Source: Pseudomonas frederiksbergensis
Lineage (GTDB): Bacteria; Pseudomonadota; Gammaproteobacteria; Pseudomonadales; Pseudomonadaceae
Direction: 5' to 3'
DNA: 64,000 bases
NCBI RefSeq assembly: GCF_001952935.1
Contig: NZ_CP018319.1
Span: 3,130,501 to 3,194,500 of the forward strand
The notes under the pieces are model-generated. The model did not search any database and had not been told where the DNA came from. It worked only from the letters and a program-made list of their open reading frames with translations. Each line of letters opens with the position of its first letter. The first letter of the stretch is position 1. Shown here one piece after another: positions 35,576 to 44,956 of this stretch. Position numbers and translations under genes: made by a program.

Positions 35576-36541
35576 ATGGGCGAGTTTGAGCTGATCCGCA
35601 ATTTCTTCGCCGCCGCGCCCTGTGCGCAGGGCGGCGAAGGCGTTGCCCTTGGGATCGGCGATGACTGCGCCTTGCTGGCTGTTCCCCCCGGGGAGCAGTT
35701 GGCCATTTCCACCGACACACTCGTAGCCGGTGTGCATTTCGCAGACCCTTGCGACCCGTTCCTGCTCGGTCAGCGCTCGCTGGCTGTGGCTGTCAGTGAT
35801 CTGGCCGCCATGGGCGCCACCCCCATTGCCTTTACCCTTGCCCTGACCTTGCCGACGGTGACCACCGATTGGCTGGACGCCTACGCCCGTGGTTTGAACA
35901 TCATGGCGCAGCGCTGCGGTGTGGCGCTGGTGGGGGGGGATACCACCCGTGGGCCATTGAGCCTGACCATGACCGTGTTCGGTCGTGTGCCGGCAGGTCT
36001 GGCGTTGACCCGCAGCGGTGCGCAGCCAGGCGATTTGCTGTGCGTTGGCGGTGAGCTTGGCAACGCGGCGGGTGCATTGCCGCTGGTGCTCGGTCAGCGG
36101 ACGGCTGATGCGGCCATCGCTGATCCGTTGCGTGCCCATTACTGGTCGCCGCAACCGCAGCTGGGCCTGGGCATGGCGTTGCGCGGCAGAGCTAGTGCGG
36201 CGCTGGACATCTCCGATGGCCTGCTCGCCGACTGCGGGCACATTGCCCTGGCGTCGAAAGTCGGGGTTCAGGTAGAGCGCAGTAAACTGCCATTGTCGAA
36301 GGCGCTGCTGGCCTTCCTCGGCCAGTCTGGCGCTGAGCAAGCCGCCTTGAGCGGCGGTGACGATTACGTGCTGGCCTTTACCTTGCCGCCCGCCGAGTTG
36401 CCATCATTGCTGGCGGACGGCTGGCCAATCCATGTGGTCGGCCGTGTAGTGGCGGGGCAGGGCGTAGTGCTGCTCGACGCCAACGGACAAGACATCACCC
36501 CGCAAACCCGGGGCTATCAACATTTTCGGGAGACACCGTGA
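35576..36541 (+). CDS. thiL: Thiamine-monophosphate kinase
   Basis: The product has 321 residues from the ATG at 35576; an in-frame ATG at 35546 lies inside the palindromic element and is less likely. Family motifs are GEFELIRNFFA, IGDDCALL, STDTLVAGVHF, RSLAVAVSDLAAMGA, GGDTTRGPLSLT and ALDISDGLLADCGH. It phosphorylates thiamine monophosphate to the coenzyme thiamine diphosphate with ATP. The ribosome site (GAGACGGGAC) is weak and lies within the inverted repeat. The stop overlaps the pgpA GTG start. Confidence 0.95.
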   Translation: MGEFELIRNFFAAAPCAQGGEGVALGIGDDCALLAVPPGEQLAISTDTLVAGVHFADPCDPFLLGQRSLAVAVSDLAAMGATPIAFTLALTLPTVTTDWLDAYARGLNIMAQRCGVALVGGDTTRGPLSLTMTVFGRVPAGLALTRSGAQPGDLLCVGGELGNAAGALPLVLGQRTADAAIADPLRAHYWSPQPQLGLGMALRGRASAALDISDGLLADCGHIALASKVGVQVERSKLPLSKALLAFLGQSGAEQAALSGGDDYVLAFTLPPAELPSLLADGWPIHVVGRVVAGQGVVLLDANGQDITPQTRGYQHFRETP

Positions 36542-37041
36542 CAGATCATCCCAAACAGGTCCCGGCGGAATTCGTGCCGCCCTCGGTATGGCGCAATCCG
36601 TGGCATTTCCTGGCGTTCGGCTTCGGCTCGGGCACCTTGCCAAAAGCACCGGGCACCTGGGGTTCGTTAGTTGCGCTGCCCTTTATCCCGTTGTGGCAGA
36701 TGCTGCCCGATTGGGGTTACTGGCTGATGCTCGGCATCACCATGCTGTTTGGCTTCTGGCTGTGCGGCAAGGTCGCCGACGATTTGCGGGTACACGACCA
36801 CGAAGGCATCGTCTGGGACGAAATGGTCGGGATGTGGATCACCCTTTGGCTGGTGCCGGAAGGCTGGTACTGGTTGCTCGCCGGATTTTTGGTGTTCCGC
36901 TTTTTCGACATTCTCAAGCCTTGGCCGATTCACTGGATCGACCGGCATGTGCACGGTGGCGTCGGCATCATGCTCGATGATGTGTTGGCCGGGGTGTTTG
37001 CGTGGTTGGCGATGCAGGGGCTGGTTTGGATTTTTGCCTGA
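36538..37041 (+). CDS. pgpA: Phosphatidylglycerophosphatase A
   Basis: The product has 167 residues from a GTG at 36538 overlapping the thiL stop (GTGA). Motifs are FGFGSGTLPKAPGTWGSLVALP (the metal/phosphate motif of PgpA), DDLRVHDHEGIVWDEMVGMWI with the acidic catalytic residues, and DILKPWPIHWIDRHVHGGVGIMLDDVLAG. There are three or four hydrophobic segments, so it is an inner-membrane protein. It removes the terminal phosphate of phosphatidylglycerophosphate to make phosphatidylglycerol. The nusB-thiL-pgpA order is conserved in gammaproteobacteria. Confidence 0.95.
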   Translation: MTDHPKQVPAEFVPPSVWRNPWHFLAFGFGSGTLPKAPGTWGSLVALPFIPLWQMLPDWGYWLMLGITMLFGFWLCGKVADDLRVHDHEGIVWDEMVGMWITLWLVPEGWYWLLAGFLVFRFFDILKPWPIHWIDRHVHGGVGIMLDDVLAGVFAWLAMQGLVWIFA

Positions 37042-37104
37042 CGGGAAAAACAGGCGACTAGGGATGGCTCGCTCGCGCGGACCCCTGTAGCGCTTGATTA
37101 ACCC

Positions 37105-37197
37105 TGTGGGAGCGAGCCTGCTCGCGATGACGGTGTATCAGCCGGCATCAATGGTGAAAGACAGACCGCTATCGCGAGCAGGCTCACTCCCTCAGGG
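37105..37197. repeat. REP pair, family A (diverged)
   Basis: TGTGGGAGCGAGCCTGCTCG and an inverted, less perfect copy ending CTCACTCCCTCAGGG lie in the 285-bp gap between pgpA and ribA. I see no other structure in that gap. Confidence 0.8.
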
Positions 37198-37326
37198 AGC
37201 TGTGGTGGCTTGAGATCTAACTTTTTGATTGTTATGCCCCATAATTCAGCCTAAGCGTCTGTTGGAACGTGCTGTTACAATGCCGCGTCTGCGAATCTCC
37301 AGTACTTATTGATCAGGAGCACACCG

Positions 37327-37944
37327 GTGCCTGTCGTTTTTGTCGCCGCTTCCAAGCTGCCAACGCCTTTTGCGCAATTCACCATGCACGGCTTTCTCGA
37401 TGAGGAAAACGGGCGCGAGCACGTTGTGCTGAGCCTGGGTGAGTTCGCCGACGGTGCCCCGGTACTCGGCCGGTTGCACTCCGAATGCCTGACCGGCGAT
37501 GCCTTGTTCAGCCAGCGTTGCGACTGCGGCTCGCAACTCGAGGCCGCTTTGCAGGCCATCGCCCGTGAAGGCCGAGGCGTGTTGCTGTACTTGCGTCAGG
37601 AAGGTCGTGGCATTGGCCTGCTGAACAAGATCCGCGCCTATGAATTGCAGGATGGCGGTGCCGATACCGTTGAAGCCAACGAACAGTTGGGCTTTGCCGC
37701 CGATCAGCGCGACTACGCCATGTGCCTGCCGATGCTGGAGCATTTGGGCGTGAAATCCCTGCGTCTGATGACCAATAACCCACGCAAGGTCAAAGCCTTG
37801 ACCGATATGGGAATCGTGGTCTCCGAGCGCGTGCCGCTGCACACCGGTCATAACCCGCATAACAAACTCTATCTGGCCACCAAGGCCAGCAAGCTCGACC
37901 ACATGATGGGCAACGAGCACCAGGGCGAGGCAGACCGGGCGTGA
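37327..37944 (+). CDS. ribA: GTP cyclohydrolase II
   Basis: A GTG start at 37327 with CAGGAG 7 bp upstream gives 205 residues, the normal length for free-standing RibA. The zinc motif is [18 protein letters not shown], with three cysteines. The GTP-binding and catalytic regions are [15 protein letters not shown] and [12 protein letters not shown]. It opens GTP to the diaminopyrimidine that RibD uses, so it supplies the activity that the C-terminal half of RibBA appears to have lost. The next gene's GTG overlaps the stop. Confidence 0.96.
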   Translation: MPVVFVAASKLPTPFAQFTMHGFLDEENGREHVVLSLGEFADGAPVLGRLHSECLTGDALFSQRCDCGSQLEAALQAIAREGRGVLLYLRQEGRGIGLLNKIRAYELQDGGADTVEANEQLGFAADQRDYAMCLPMLEHLGVKSLRLMTNNPRKVKALTDMGIVVSERVPLHTGHNPHNKLYLATKASKLDHMMGNEHQGEADRA

Positions 37945-38360
37945 CCCGCGGTCAGGTTCGGCGGCGACTGTCCGTCAATTGGTGGCAATACCTGGCGCTG
38001 GCCTTGGTGCCGCTGTTCGTGATCAACGGCGTATTCGGTCAGAGCGAGGCGATCCTGCCGGTGCTGGCGATGCCGTTGTTCATCGCCGGTGTGGCGTCGA
38101 TGTTTGTCAGCCTGAAATTCTTCGGCGGCTACAAACACGCGTTGATCGCCACTCAAAAAGCCCTCGATACCCCTGAAGAACCTGCTGCATGGATCGCCCT
38201 GGCTGCCAAGCGTCGCACGGCATTCCTGGCTGCCTGCCTGCCGGCCTGGATCGCTGCGCTGGCGGTATTCGTCGGCCTCGAAGCCGTGCCGTTGATGCTA
38301 CTGGCGCTGTCGACCCTGGTGCTGTTTTACCTCTACCGTATTCCGCGTCAACTCGGCTGA
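37941..38360 (+). CDS. Small inner-membrane protein, unknown function (PA4046-like position)
   Basis: The product has 139 residues from a GTG at 37941 overlapping the ribA stop (GTGA). It has four hydrophobic segments ([79 protein letters not shown]) and a basic cytosolic loop. I do not recognise a characterised family. The overlap with ribA on one side and with the btuF-like gene on the other suggests co-expression, and an MFS-like or vitamin-transport accessory role is conceivable but not supported by any motif. Confidence 0.75.
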   Translation: MTRGQVRRRLSVNWWQYLALALVPLFVINGVFGQSEAILPVLAMPLFIAGVASMFVSLKFFGGYKHALIATQKALDTPEEPAAWIALAAKRRTAFLAACLPAWIAALAVFVGLEAVPLMLLALSTLVLFYLYRIPRQLG

Positions 38361-39160
38361 TGCGGCCCGTCTGGCTGGCGGTTTTGCTGCTGGCCGTCAG
38401 TGGCCCGGCGGCTGCGGTCGAACGCGTTGTCAGCCTCGCTCCGTCGCTCTCTGAAATCGTTGTTGAACTGGGTTCGGCTGACCTGCTGGTGGGTGTGCTG
38501 GATGCCGGTGAGCGTCCTGCCGAGCTTGAAGATCTGCCTTCGGTTGGCCGCTATGGTCAGCTGGACATGGAGCAATTGCTCAGTCTCAAGCCCGATCTGT
38601 TGTTGCTCTGGCCCGGCAGCGTTGGCCCGGCCCAGCGTGAACAGCTCAAACGGTTGAACATCCCGACCTACGTGGCGGAACCGCACAACCTCGAACAACT
38701 CACTGCGCAGATTGAGGCGATCGCCTCACAACTCGGCCGTCCAGAGCGTGGTGTTTCATTGGCTGAAAAGTTGCGTCAGCGGCTGGATTCGCTGCGCCAG
38801 CGTTATCGTCGAGATGTGCCATTGCGAGTGTATTATCAGGTCTGGGATCGGCCGCTTTACACCGTTGGAGGCGGGCAGATCATCAGCGATGCGCTTGAAG
38901 TGTGCGGGGCGCGCAATGTGTTTGCCGACCTCACGCTACCGGCGCCGCAGGTCAGTATTGAAGCGGTATTGCAGCGCAATCCCGAGGTGATCCTGGCTAG
39001 TGATCAGGCGCAGCTTGATGCGTGGAAAGCCTGGCCGCAGGTTGCGGCGGTGGTGCAGGGGCAATTGCTGTTGGTAACGGATAAAGGCCTGGAGCGGCCG
39101 AGTGGGCAAATGATCGAAGCGACGGCCAAACTCTGTCAGCTGATTTCGCCTTCACGCTGA
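38360..39160 (+). CDS. btuF: Periplasmic cobalamin-binding protein, BtuF-like
   Basis: The product has 266 residues from the ATG at 38360, whose A closes the previous TGA. A signal peptide ending AVSGPAAA is followed by the class III binding-protein fold: RVVSLAPSLSEIVVELG, SVGRYGQLDMEQLLSLKPDLLLLW, a long helix (NLEQLTAQIEAIASQLG) and ISDALEVCGARNVFADL. These are BtuF signatures. It would carry vitamin B12 from BtuB to an inner-membrane BtuCD, which is not in this window. It converges on btuB, 114 bp away. Confidence 0.87.
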   Translation: MRPVWLAVLLLAVSGPAAAVERVVSLAPSLSEIVVELGSADLLVGVLDAGERPAELEDLPSVGRYGQLDMEQLLSLKPDLLLLWPGSVGPAQREQLKRLNIPTYVAEPHNLEQLTAQIEAIASQLGRPERGVSLAEKLRQRLDSLRQRYRRDVPLRVYYQVWDRPLYTVGGGQIISDALEVCGARNVFADLTLPAPQVSIEAVLQRNPEVILASDQAQLDAWKAWPQVAAVVQGQLLLVTDKGLERPSGQMIEATAKLCQLISPSR

Positions 39161-39269
39161 TCGTTCCCACGCTCTGCGTGGGAATGCCGCCATGGACGCT
39201 CCGCGTCCGCTTTAGATCGTGACGTAGAGCGTCACAGGATGCATTCCCACGCGGAGCGTGGGAACGATC
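39159..39269. repeat. REP pair, family B
   Basis: GATCGTTCCCACGCTCTGCG at the btuF stop and its inverse ending at 39269 fill the gap between the convergent btuF and btuB genes. Confidence 0.9.
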
Positions 39270-39274
39270 GTGGG

Positions 39275-41158
39275 CTAAAGTTCTGGTGTCCAGGTCACCC
39301 CAAACATCCACGCCCGACCTTCCTCGCGATACCCATACTGGCTACCTTCATGGCTGTACAGCGCCCGGCTGTAACCCTTGTCCAGCAGGTTATCGACCTT
39401 CAGCTCAAGCTTGATCTCACGATTCAATTCCCAACTGCTGCGCAACCCCAGCAACGCGTACCCGCCCAACGGCTGCTGATTGTTCTCATCGTCATAGCTG
39501 CTGCTCACCGCTTGCCAGCTGGCGCCGAGCCCTAGCCGGTCGAACTGCCGATCCAGATCCAGGCTCAAGGTCCGCCGCGCGCGCCGAGCCAGGGTGTGGC
39601 CGCTGTCGCGATCCCGCGGGTCGATGATTGCTACGCCGAGGTTGCTCTGCCAGCCGAACAGTTCCTGTTTCAACGCCGCTTCGAAACCGTTGATGCGTGC
39701 CTGCGCGACGTTCTGCGGCCGGTTGTTACTGCCGAAAATAATCGCGTCTTCCAGGTCCGTACGGTAAAGCGAAGCTTCCAGGCGAGCGGTGTCGGTCAGT
39801 TGACTGCGCCATTGCAGCTCGTAGCTTTTCGACGTCTCGGGTTTCAGATCCGGATTACTGAAATCGGGGTAATACAAGTCATTGAACGTCGGCGCGCGGA
39901 AGCCTTCGCTGTAGGTCAGCAATACATCGTTGTCCGGATTCAGCGGCAGAGTGAAGGTGCCGCTCCAGCTGTTCTGGCCACCGAACTGCTGGTTCTGATC
40001 GCGGCGCAGGCCCAGTTCGGTGGAGAAACTGTCCGCCTGGTAATGATGTTGAATGAACGCGGCACGGTTCCAGCGGCTGTCCTCGTCGAATGGCGTGCTG
40101 CTGTTGACCCGGTCCTCATACCAGTCGCCGCCAAGGATCAGGCTGTTGCGCTCGTCAAGGGTCAGGTCGTTCTGCCAGTTCACCGAATCTCGGTAGGTGT
40201 TGAACACGCTGCGTTCATCGCTGAGCTTGTCGATGGTTTTTTCGCGGTTCTCGCTATGGCCGAACTCTACGCGGGTTTTCCACAGGTCGTTGATGCGCGC
40301 ATCGACATAGCTGCTGACGCCGCTAACGGTGAAGTCGCTATAAAGCTGCTGCTGAAGTGATTGCTTCGTATCGAAATCGTAGCGGCCAAACGGGCTATCG
40401 AGCTCACTTTTACCACGGTTATCCAGCACGTTCGCGCCGATTTCGATGTCCTCGGTGAGGGCATGGCTCAGGCTCAAACTCACCGACTTATTGCGGTATT
40501 CATCGTGATCGCCATCGCTGGGATACGACTCGTGGGTCCGGTCGATCCCGGCGGTTTCATCGAGGCTGGCGCCCAGATTGAAGCGGGTTTTCTCGTCACC
40601 ACCCGATAACCCAAGGCTACGCTCCCACGTCTGATTACTGCCAAACCCAACATACAGCCGTGGTTGCAGGCCTTGCTCGCCGCCGCGCCGCGTGAAGATC
40701 TGGATCACCCCGCCAATCGCATCGCTGCCATAAATCACCGAGCGGGAGCCGCGCAACACTTCCACGCGCTCGACCTGTTCAATGTTGATGTGTTGCAGGT
40801 TGCTGTCGCCGGAGGTGGAGTTGCCGATGCGCTGGCCGTCGACCAGCACCAGGCTCTGGGCCGATTTGGTGCCGCGAATGTAAATCCCCGGCAGACTGCC
40901 GCGCCCGCCGGTTTGCCCGACCTGTACGCCCGGCACACGACGCAGCAAGTCAGTCACGCTGTTCGGTTGCAGGCGATCGATGTCTTCGCGGGTGAACACG
41001 GTGTTGGCGGCGCTGCTGTCATTGCGCGCTTCGACCTGACGGTTGGCGCTGATCAGCACGTCGGGCAGTTTCAGGGCCTGGTCGCGTTCGAAGGTGTCGG
41101 CCAGCAGTTGGCCGGCCGGCAGAAGGGTCAGCGTCAGGGCGAGGCGGGAGAGTTTCAT
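39275..41158 (-). CDS. btuB: TonB-dependent vitamin B12 receptor BtuB
   Basis: The 627-residue protein has a signal peptide (LALTLTLLPAGQLLA) and a TonB-box region (LPDVLISANR). A plug domain follows (about 45-160: TREDIDRLQPNSVTDLLRRVPGVQV, GRGSLPGIYIRGTKSAQSLVLVDG, VERVEVLRGSRSVIYGSDAIGGVI). A 22-strand barrel ends in a short aromatic-containing tail (AWMFGVTWTPEL). These match BtuB of about 610 residues. It imports cobalamin across the outer membrane using TonB energy. Unlike many btuB genes, it has no room or signature for a cobalamin riboswitch: the 153-bp upstream gap is mostly REP DNA. No strong ribosome site is seen. Confidence 0.93.
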   Translation of the reverse strand: MKLSRLALTLTLLPAGQLLADTFERDQALKLPDVLISANRQVEARNDSSAANTVFTREDIDRLQPNSVTDLLRRVPGVQVGQTGGRGSLPGIYIRGTKSAQSLVLVDGQRIGNSTSGDSNLQHINIEQVERVEVLRGSRSVIYGSDAIGGVIQIFTRRGGEQGLQPRLYVGFGSNQTWERSLGLSGGDEKTRFNLGASLDETAGIDRTHESYPSDGDHDEYRNKSVSLSLSHALTEDIEIGANVLDNRGKSELDSPFGRYDFDTKQSLQQQLYSDFTVSGVSSYVDARINDLWKTRVEFGHSENREKTIDKLSDERSVFNTYRDSVNWQNDLTLDERNSLILGGDWYEDRVNSSTPFDEDSRWNRAAFIQHHYQADSFSTELGLRRDQNQQFGGQNSWSGTFTLPLNPDNDVLLTYSEGFRAPTFNDLYYPDFSNPDLKPETSKSYELQWRSQLTDTARLEASLYRTDLEDAIIFGSNNRPQNVAQARINGFEAALKQELFGWQSNLGVAIIDPRDRDSGHTLARRARRTLSLDLDRQFDRLGLGASWQAVSSSYDDENNQQPLGGYALLGLRSSWELNREIKLELKVDNLLDKGYSRALYSHEGSQYGYREEGRAWMFGVTWTPEL

Positions 41159-41197
41159 CGGTAATCCGTTGGCGCTTTAAAGCGAACACAAATCAAA

Positions 41198-41286
41198 TGT
41201 GGGAGCGGGCTTGCTCGCGAAAGCGGTGGGTCAGTCAACATTTCAGTCAACTGGCCGTCCGCATTCGCGAGCAAGCCCGCTCCCAC
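41198..41286. repeat. REP pair, family A, within the btuB upstream region
   Basis: TGTGGGAGCGGGCTTGCTCG at 41198 and its inverse ending at 41286 take up most of the 153 bp between the dxs stop and the btuB start, both on the minus strand. Confidence 0.9.
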
Positions 41287-41311
41287 AAGGGGTTTTGCAA
41301 GTATTTGAGGT

Positions 41312-43210
41312 TTAGATGTTCAGCAGTTGCAAACGCTCACGCACCGACGCTTCGATCCCGGCCTCATCCAGCCCGCACTCGGCCAGCATCTGCGCAGGCT
41401 TGGCGTGTTCGACGTAACTGTCCGGCAAGCCCAGGTGCAGCATCGACTTGAGGATGTTTTCGCGGGCGAGAAACTCGCTGACGGCGCCACCGGCACCGCC
41501 CATGATCGCGTTCTCTTCGATGGTCACCAGCAATTCATGGCTGCCAGCGATTTCGCGCACCAGTGCTTCATCGAGCGGTTTGACGAAACGCATGTCGACC
41601 ACAGTGGCATCCAGCGTCTCGGCGACTTTCAGCGCCTCGGCCAGTTGCACGCCGAACACCAGCAGGGCGACTTTGCTGCCCTGACGACGAACCACACCCT
41701 TGCCGATTTCGATCGGTTCGAGGTCTTTCTCGATCGTCGCGTTCGGGCCAGAGCCGCGCGGATAGCGCACCGCCGCCGGGCCGTTGAACAGGTGGCCGGT
41801 GGTGAGCATCTTGCGCAGTTCGTTTTCGTCGCTCGGGGTCATCACTAGCATGCCGGGGATGCAGCGCAGGAACGACAGGTCGAAGCTGCCCGCGTGAGTC
41901 GGGCCGTCTTCGCCCACCAGACCCGCGCGGTCGATGGCGAACAGGACGTCGAGGTTTTGCACCGCCACATCATGCACAAGCTGGTCGTAGCCCCGTTGCA
42001 GGAACGTCGAGTAAATCGCCACCACCGGTTTCGCGCCTTCGCAGGCCATGCCGGCAGCGAGGGTGACGGCGTGTTGCTCGGCAATCGCCACATCGAAATA
42101 GCGCTGCGGGAAACGCTCGCTGAAGGCCACCAGGTCGGAGCCTTCCTTCATCGCGGGAGTGATGCCGACCAAGCGCGGATCAGACGCGGCCATGTCGCAT
42201 AGCCATTCACCGAACACACCGGAATACTTCGGCCCGCCGGCTTTCTTTGGCGCGGCGGCCGGAGCGTCCAGCGGTTCGAGTTTGGTGATCGCGTGGTAAC
42301 CGATCGGGTCGACTTCCGCCGGGGCGAAGCCTTTGCCTTTCTTGGTGACGACGTGCAGGAACTGCGGGCCTTTGAGATCGCGCATGTTGCGCAGGGTGGC
42401 GATCAGGGTTGGCAGGTCGTGGCCATCGATCGGGCCGATGTAGTTCCAGCCCAGTTCTTCGAACAGCGTGCCGGGAACCAGCATGCCTTTGGCGTATTCT
42501 TCGGTGCGCCGGGCGATTTCCCAGGCGCCGGGCAGGCGCGACAGGACCTTTTTGCTGCCTTCGCGCATGCTCGCGTAAGTGCGGCTGGAAAGGATCTTCG
42601 CCAGGTAATTCGACAGCCCGCCGACGTTGCGCGAGATCGACATGTCGTTGTCGTTGAGGATCACCAGCATGTTGGCGTTCACTTCCGGCGCATGGTTCAG
42701 CGCCTCGAAGGCCATGCCGGCGGTCAGTGCGCCATCGCCGATCACGGCGATCGCCTTGCGATCACTGTTTTGCAGGCGGGCGGCAATGGCCATGCCCAGC
42801 GCTGCACTGATCGAGGTACTGGAGTGGCCGACGCCAAAGGTGTCGTACTCGCTCTCGGAACGACGCGGGAAGGCCGCGACGCCGTCCTTCTGGCGCAGGG
42901 TGCCCATGCGCTCGCGACGACCGGTGAGGATTTTGTGCGGATAGGCCTGATGACCCACGTCCCACACCAGCCGGTCGTCCGGGGTGTCGAAGACGTAATG
43001 CAGCGCGATGGTCAGCTCGATGACGCCCAAGCCGGCACCGAAATGCCCGCCGGTCTGACCGACCGTGTAGAGCAATTCCAGGCGCAACTCATCGGCCAGG
43101 GTTTCCAGCTCGGCTTCGCCTAACCGGCGCAGGCCGTCCGGCGTGTTGGCACGGTCGAGCAGGGGCGTGGTCGGGCGCTTGCGGGGAATCTCATGAAACG
43201 TCGTGGGCAT
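41312..43210 (-). CDS. dxs: 1-deoxy-D-xylulose-5-phosphate synthase
   Basis: The 632-residue protein is a transketolase-like enzyme: [15 protein letters not shown], the thiamin diphosphate motif [17 protein letters not shown]...NDNDMSIS, the central PYR domain [18 protein letters not shown], and the C-terminal transketolase domain from about 500. It joins pyruvate and glyceraldehyde-3-phosphate, the first step of the MEP isoprenoid pathway, and also feeds thiamin and pyridoxal synthesis. It is third in the run xseB-ispA-dxs; 92 bp separate it from ispA. Confidence 0.96.
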   Translation of the reverse strand: MPTTFHEIPRKRPTTPLLDRANTPDGLRRLGEAELETLADELRLELLYTVGQTGGHFGAGLGVIELTIALHYVFDTPDDRLVWDVGHQAYPHKILTGRRERMGTLRQKDGVAAFPRRSESEYDTFGVGHSSTSISAALGMAIAARLQNSDRKAIAVIGDGALTAGMAFEALNHAPEVNANMLVILNDNDMSISRNVGGLSNYLAKILSSRTYASMREGSKKVLSRLPGAWEIARRTEEYAKGMLVPGTLFEELGWNYIGPIDGHDLPTLIATLRNMRDLKGPQFLHVVTKKGKGFAPAEVDPIGYHAITKLEPLDAPAAAPKKAGGPKYSGVFGEWLCDMAASDPRLVGITPAMKEGSDLVAFSERFPQRYFDVAIAEQHAVTLAAGMACEGAKPVVAIYSTFLQRGYDQLVHDVAVQNLDVLFAIDRAGLVGEDGPTHAGSFDLSFLRCIPGMLVMTPSDENELRKMLTTGHLFNGPAAVRYPRGSGPNATIEKDLEPIEIGKGVVRRQGSKVALLVFGVQLAEALKVAETLDATVVDMRFVKPLDEALVREIAGSHELLVTIEENAIMGGAGGAVSEFLARENILKSMLHLGLPDSYVEHAKPAQMLAECGLDEAGIEASVRERLQLLNI

Positions 43211-43302
43211 CAGGCGAATCGTTATAGGTATAAAAGATGCGGCAGTTTACCTGATGCATCGCCCCCTGCCCACGCGTTGGTTTTAACTTGGCGGATACGC
43301 CG

Positions 43303-44205
43303 TCAGCTGCGCCGGTCGACGATGTAGCGGGCCAGATCGCGCAATGGTTCGGCCGCCGCGTCAAACGGTCGCAGCGCGTGCAGGGCCTGATCACGCAGTT
43401 CCAGGGCGTAAGCCTTGGCGGCGTCGAGGCCGAGCAGGGCCGGATAAGTCGGTTTGTCGCGAGCAATGTCGGCGCCCTGGCGCTTGCCGAGGGTTTCGGT
43501 ATCGCTTTCGACGTCGAGAATGTCGTCCTGCACCTGGAACGCCAGGCCGATGGCCTGCGCGTAAGTCTGCAAGGACTTCAATTCGTCCTTCTCGGCACGG
43601 CCGCTCGCCAGGGCGCCGAGTTTGACGCTGACCTCGATCAGGGCGCCGGTCTTGTGCCGGTGCATGTATTCGAGGGCTTTCTGATCGAGTTTCAGACCGA
43701 CCGAACCGAGGTCGATGGCTTGACCGCCGACCATACCGGCCGGGCCTGCGGCCAATGCGAGAGCACTGACCATTTGCAGGCGGAGGTGATCGGAGGTGAG
43801 AGCAGCGTCAGAGTTGCTCAGGCGCGGATCGAGCAGGGCGCTGAAGGCCAGGCTCTGCAAGCCGTCACCGGCCAGAATCGCGCAGGCTTCATCGAATTTT
43901 TTGTGAGTAGTCGGTTGGCCACGACGCAGATCGTCGTCGTCCATGGCCGGCAAATCGTCATGCACCAGGGAATAAGCGTGAATCAGCTCCACCGCGCACG
44001 CTGCGCCGTTGGCCTGCTCAGCCTTGCCGCCCAGCGCTTCGCACGCGGCGTAGGCCAGCAGCGGGCGGACCCGTTTGCCGCCATTCATCACGCTGTAGCG
44101 CATGGCTTCGTACAGCCGCGCGAGCTCAGGGCTCGGCGCAATGAACAGGGTTTCCAGTGCAGCATTGACGCGGGCCTGGCTGGTCGCCGAATACGCTGCA
44201 ATCAT
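43303..44205 (-). CDS. ispA: Farnesyl diphosphate synthase (short-chain polyprenyl synthase)
   Basis: The 300-residue protein has the first aspartate-rich motif [24 protein letters not shown] and the second [36 protein letters not shown] lies near the N-terminus. The residues before the first DDxxD (Tyr and Val) agree with a C15 product. It condenses isopentenyl with dimethylallyl and geranyl diphosphates. The ATG at 44205 overlaps the xseB stop by 4 bp (ATGA). Two genes on, dxs supplies precursors to the same pathway. Confidence 0.95.
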   Translation of the reverse strand: MIAAYSATSQARVNAALETLFIAPSPELARLYEAMRYSVMNGGKRVRPLLAYAACEALGGKAEQANGAACAVELIHAYSLVHDDLPAMDDDDLRRGQPTTHKKFDEACAILAGDGLQSLAFSALLDPRLSNSDAALTSDHLRLQMVSALALAAGPAGMVGGQAIDLGSVGLKLDQKALEYMHRHKTGALIEVSVKLGALASGRAEKDELKSLQTYAQAIGLAFQVQDDILDVESDTETLGKRQGADIARDKPTYPALLGLDAAKAYALELRDQALHALRPFDAAAEPLRDLARYIVDRRS

Positions 44206-44444
44206 TCTGGCTGATCCGCGTCGAAGGGTTCCTCGGCCAGCTCGCCATCACGCTCGAGCAGCACCTGAACCTTTTGCTCGGCCTGGGCCAGCGCCGCCTG
44301 GCAATCGCGGGTCAGACCGATGCCTTGCTCGAAAGCCGTCAGCGAGTCTTCCAGCGACAATTCGCCGTTCTCCAGACGCTCTACCAGCGTTTGCAGGTCA
44401 GCGAGAGATTGTTCGAAATCCAGTGCAGCTTTTTTGCGGGCCAT
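44202..44444 (-). CDS. xseB: Exodeoxyribonuclease VII small subunit
   Basis: The 80-residue protein has the XseB core [44 protein letters not shown], two helices that pack against the large subunit XseA. ExoVII degrades single-stranded DNA from both ends into oligonucleotides. The normal length is 70-85 residues. Gene order xseB-ispA-dxs is conserved in gammaproteobacteria, and xseB starts the operon here. Confidence 0.95.
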   Translation of the reverse strand: MARKKAALDFEQSLADLQTLVERLENGELSLEDSLTAFEQGIGLTRDCQAALAQAEQKVQVLLERDGELAEEPFDADQPE

Positions 44445-44550
44445 GGCGGCTATTTCCGGTTGACGTTAAACCGGCGCGACACTAGCAGACATGGGGGGTA
44501 TGGGCAAATGAACGGGGCGTTTCGGCCACTGCGCTTGGGGGAGAACGCGA

Positions 44551-44688
44551 CCCTGTGGCGAGGGAGCTTGCCCCCGTTCGACCGCGAAGCAGTCGCAAAT
44601 TGCTGAATGTGGGATGCCTGATGAAACGCGGTGCCTGTTTTTGGGGTTGCTTCGCAACCCAACGGGGGCAAGCCCCCTCGCCACAGGG
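44551..44688. repeat. REP pair, family C
   Basis: CCCTGTGGCGAGGGAGCTTG at the left and AACGGGGGCAAGCCCCCTCG at the right, inverted, enclose about 80 bp that contain a second small GGGTTGC/GCAACCC hairpin. Confidence 0.88.
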
Positions 44689-44716
44689 TTTGGTGTCTCC
44701 GGGGAATGATGTGGGG

Positions 44717-44760
44717 ATTCGGCTCATTTGGTGAGCCGAATACCCTCGCTATTCGGCTCA
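44717..44760. promoter_or_regulatory. Triple inverted half-site upstream of the mag operon
   Basis: ATTCGGCTCA (44717-44726), its exact inverse TGAGCCGAAT (44732-44741) and a third direct copy ATTCGGCTCA (44751-44760) are spaced by 5 and 9 bases. The middle copy can pair with either neighbour, so this is either a multi-site operator or an RNA switch with two exclusive hairpins. It lies about 190 bp before the magA start. Confidence 0.55.
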
Positions 44761-44933
44761 CGCCCAACAATCACCGTGAATCCCACCGCAAAATTAGATG
44801 TATCCGATTGTTAAAAAACCGCCAAATGGCTAATCTTCGCGCCTTCTACGACCCGAAATTCTGGGTCTTTCTGACGAAACGCAGTTTTTTTGGATCTGTA
44901 ACGCGCCGAGGATCGGGTGCAAGGTTTCGTTAT

Positions 44934-44956
44934 GCATGGCAGGAGGCGTCACATGC
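44934..44956 (+). promoter_or_regulatory. Hairpin presenting the magA Shine-Dalgarno in its loop (candidate Rsm target)
   Basis: GCATG at 44934-44938 can pair with CATGC at 44952-44956, which includes the start codon. The loop holds AGGAGG (44941-44946). A GGA in a loop over the ribosome site is what RsmA/CsrA proteins bind, and the mag operon of P. aeruginosa is reported to be under Gac/Rsm control. The stem is short (5 bp), so this is a suggestion. Confidence 0.4.

Larger units (their letters stand above)
44445..44952. other. 508-bp intergenic region between xseB and the mag operon
   Basis: This divergent gap holds the xseB promoter side (44445-44550), a family C REP pair (44551-44688), a set of three ATTCGGCTCA half-sites (44717-44760) and a 190-base AT-richer leader (44761-44950). 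The leader has a short GACCC/GGGTC hairpin followed by T residues near 44850-44870, a T-run at 44885, and a complementary pair ACGAAAC/GTTTCGT (about 44874 and 44924). I see no protein-coding gene in it. Confidence 0.6.

Noticed and set aside
41159..41311. Cobalamin riboswitch before btuB
   Set aside because: The gap is mostly a REP pair, and I see no B12-box-like sequence.
13444..44688. Repeated palindromes that might be taken for a CRISPR array
   Set aside because: They are isolated inverted pairs of REP type in different gaps, not direct repeats with uniform spacers, and no cas gene is present.
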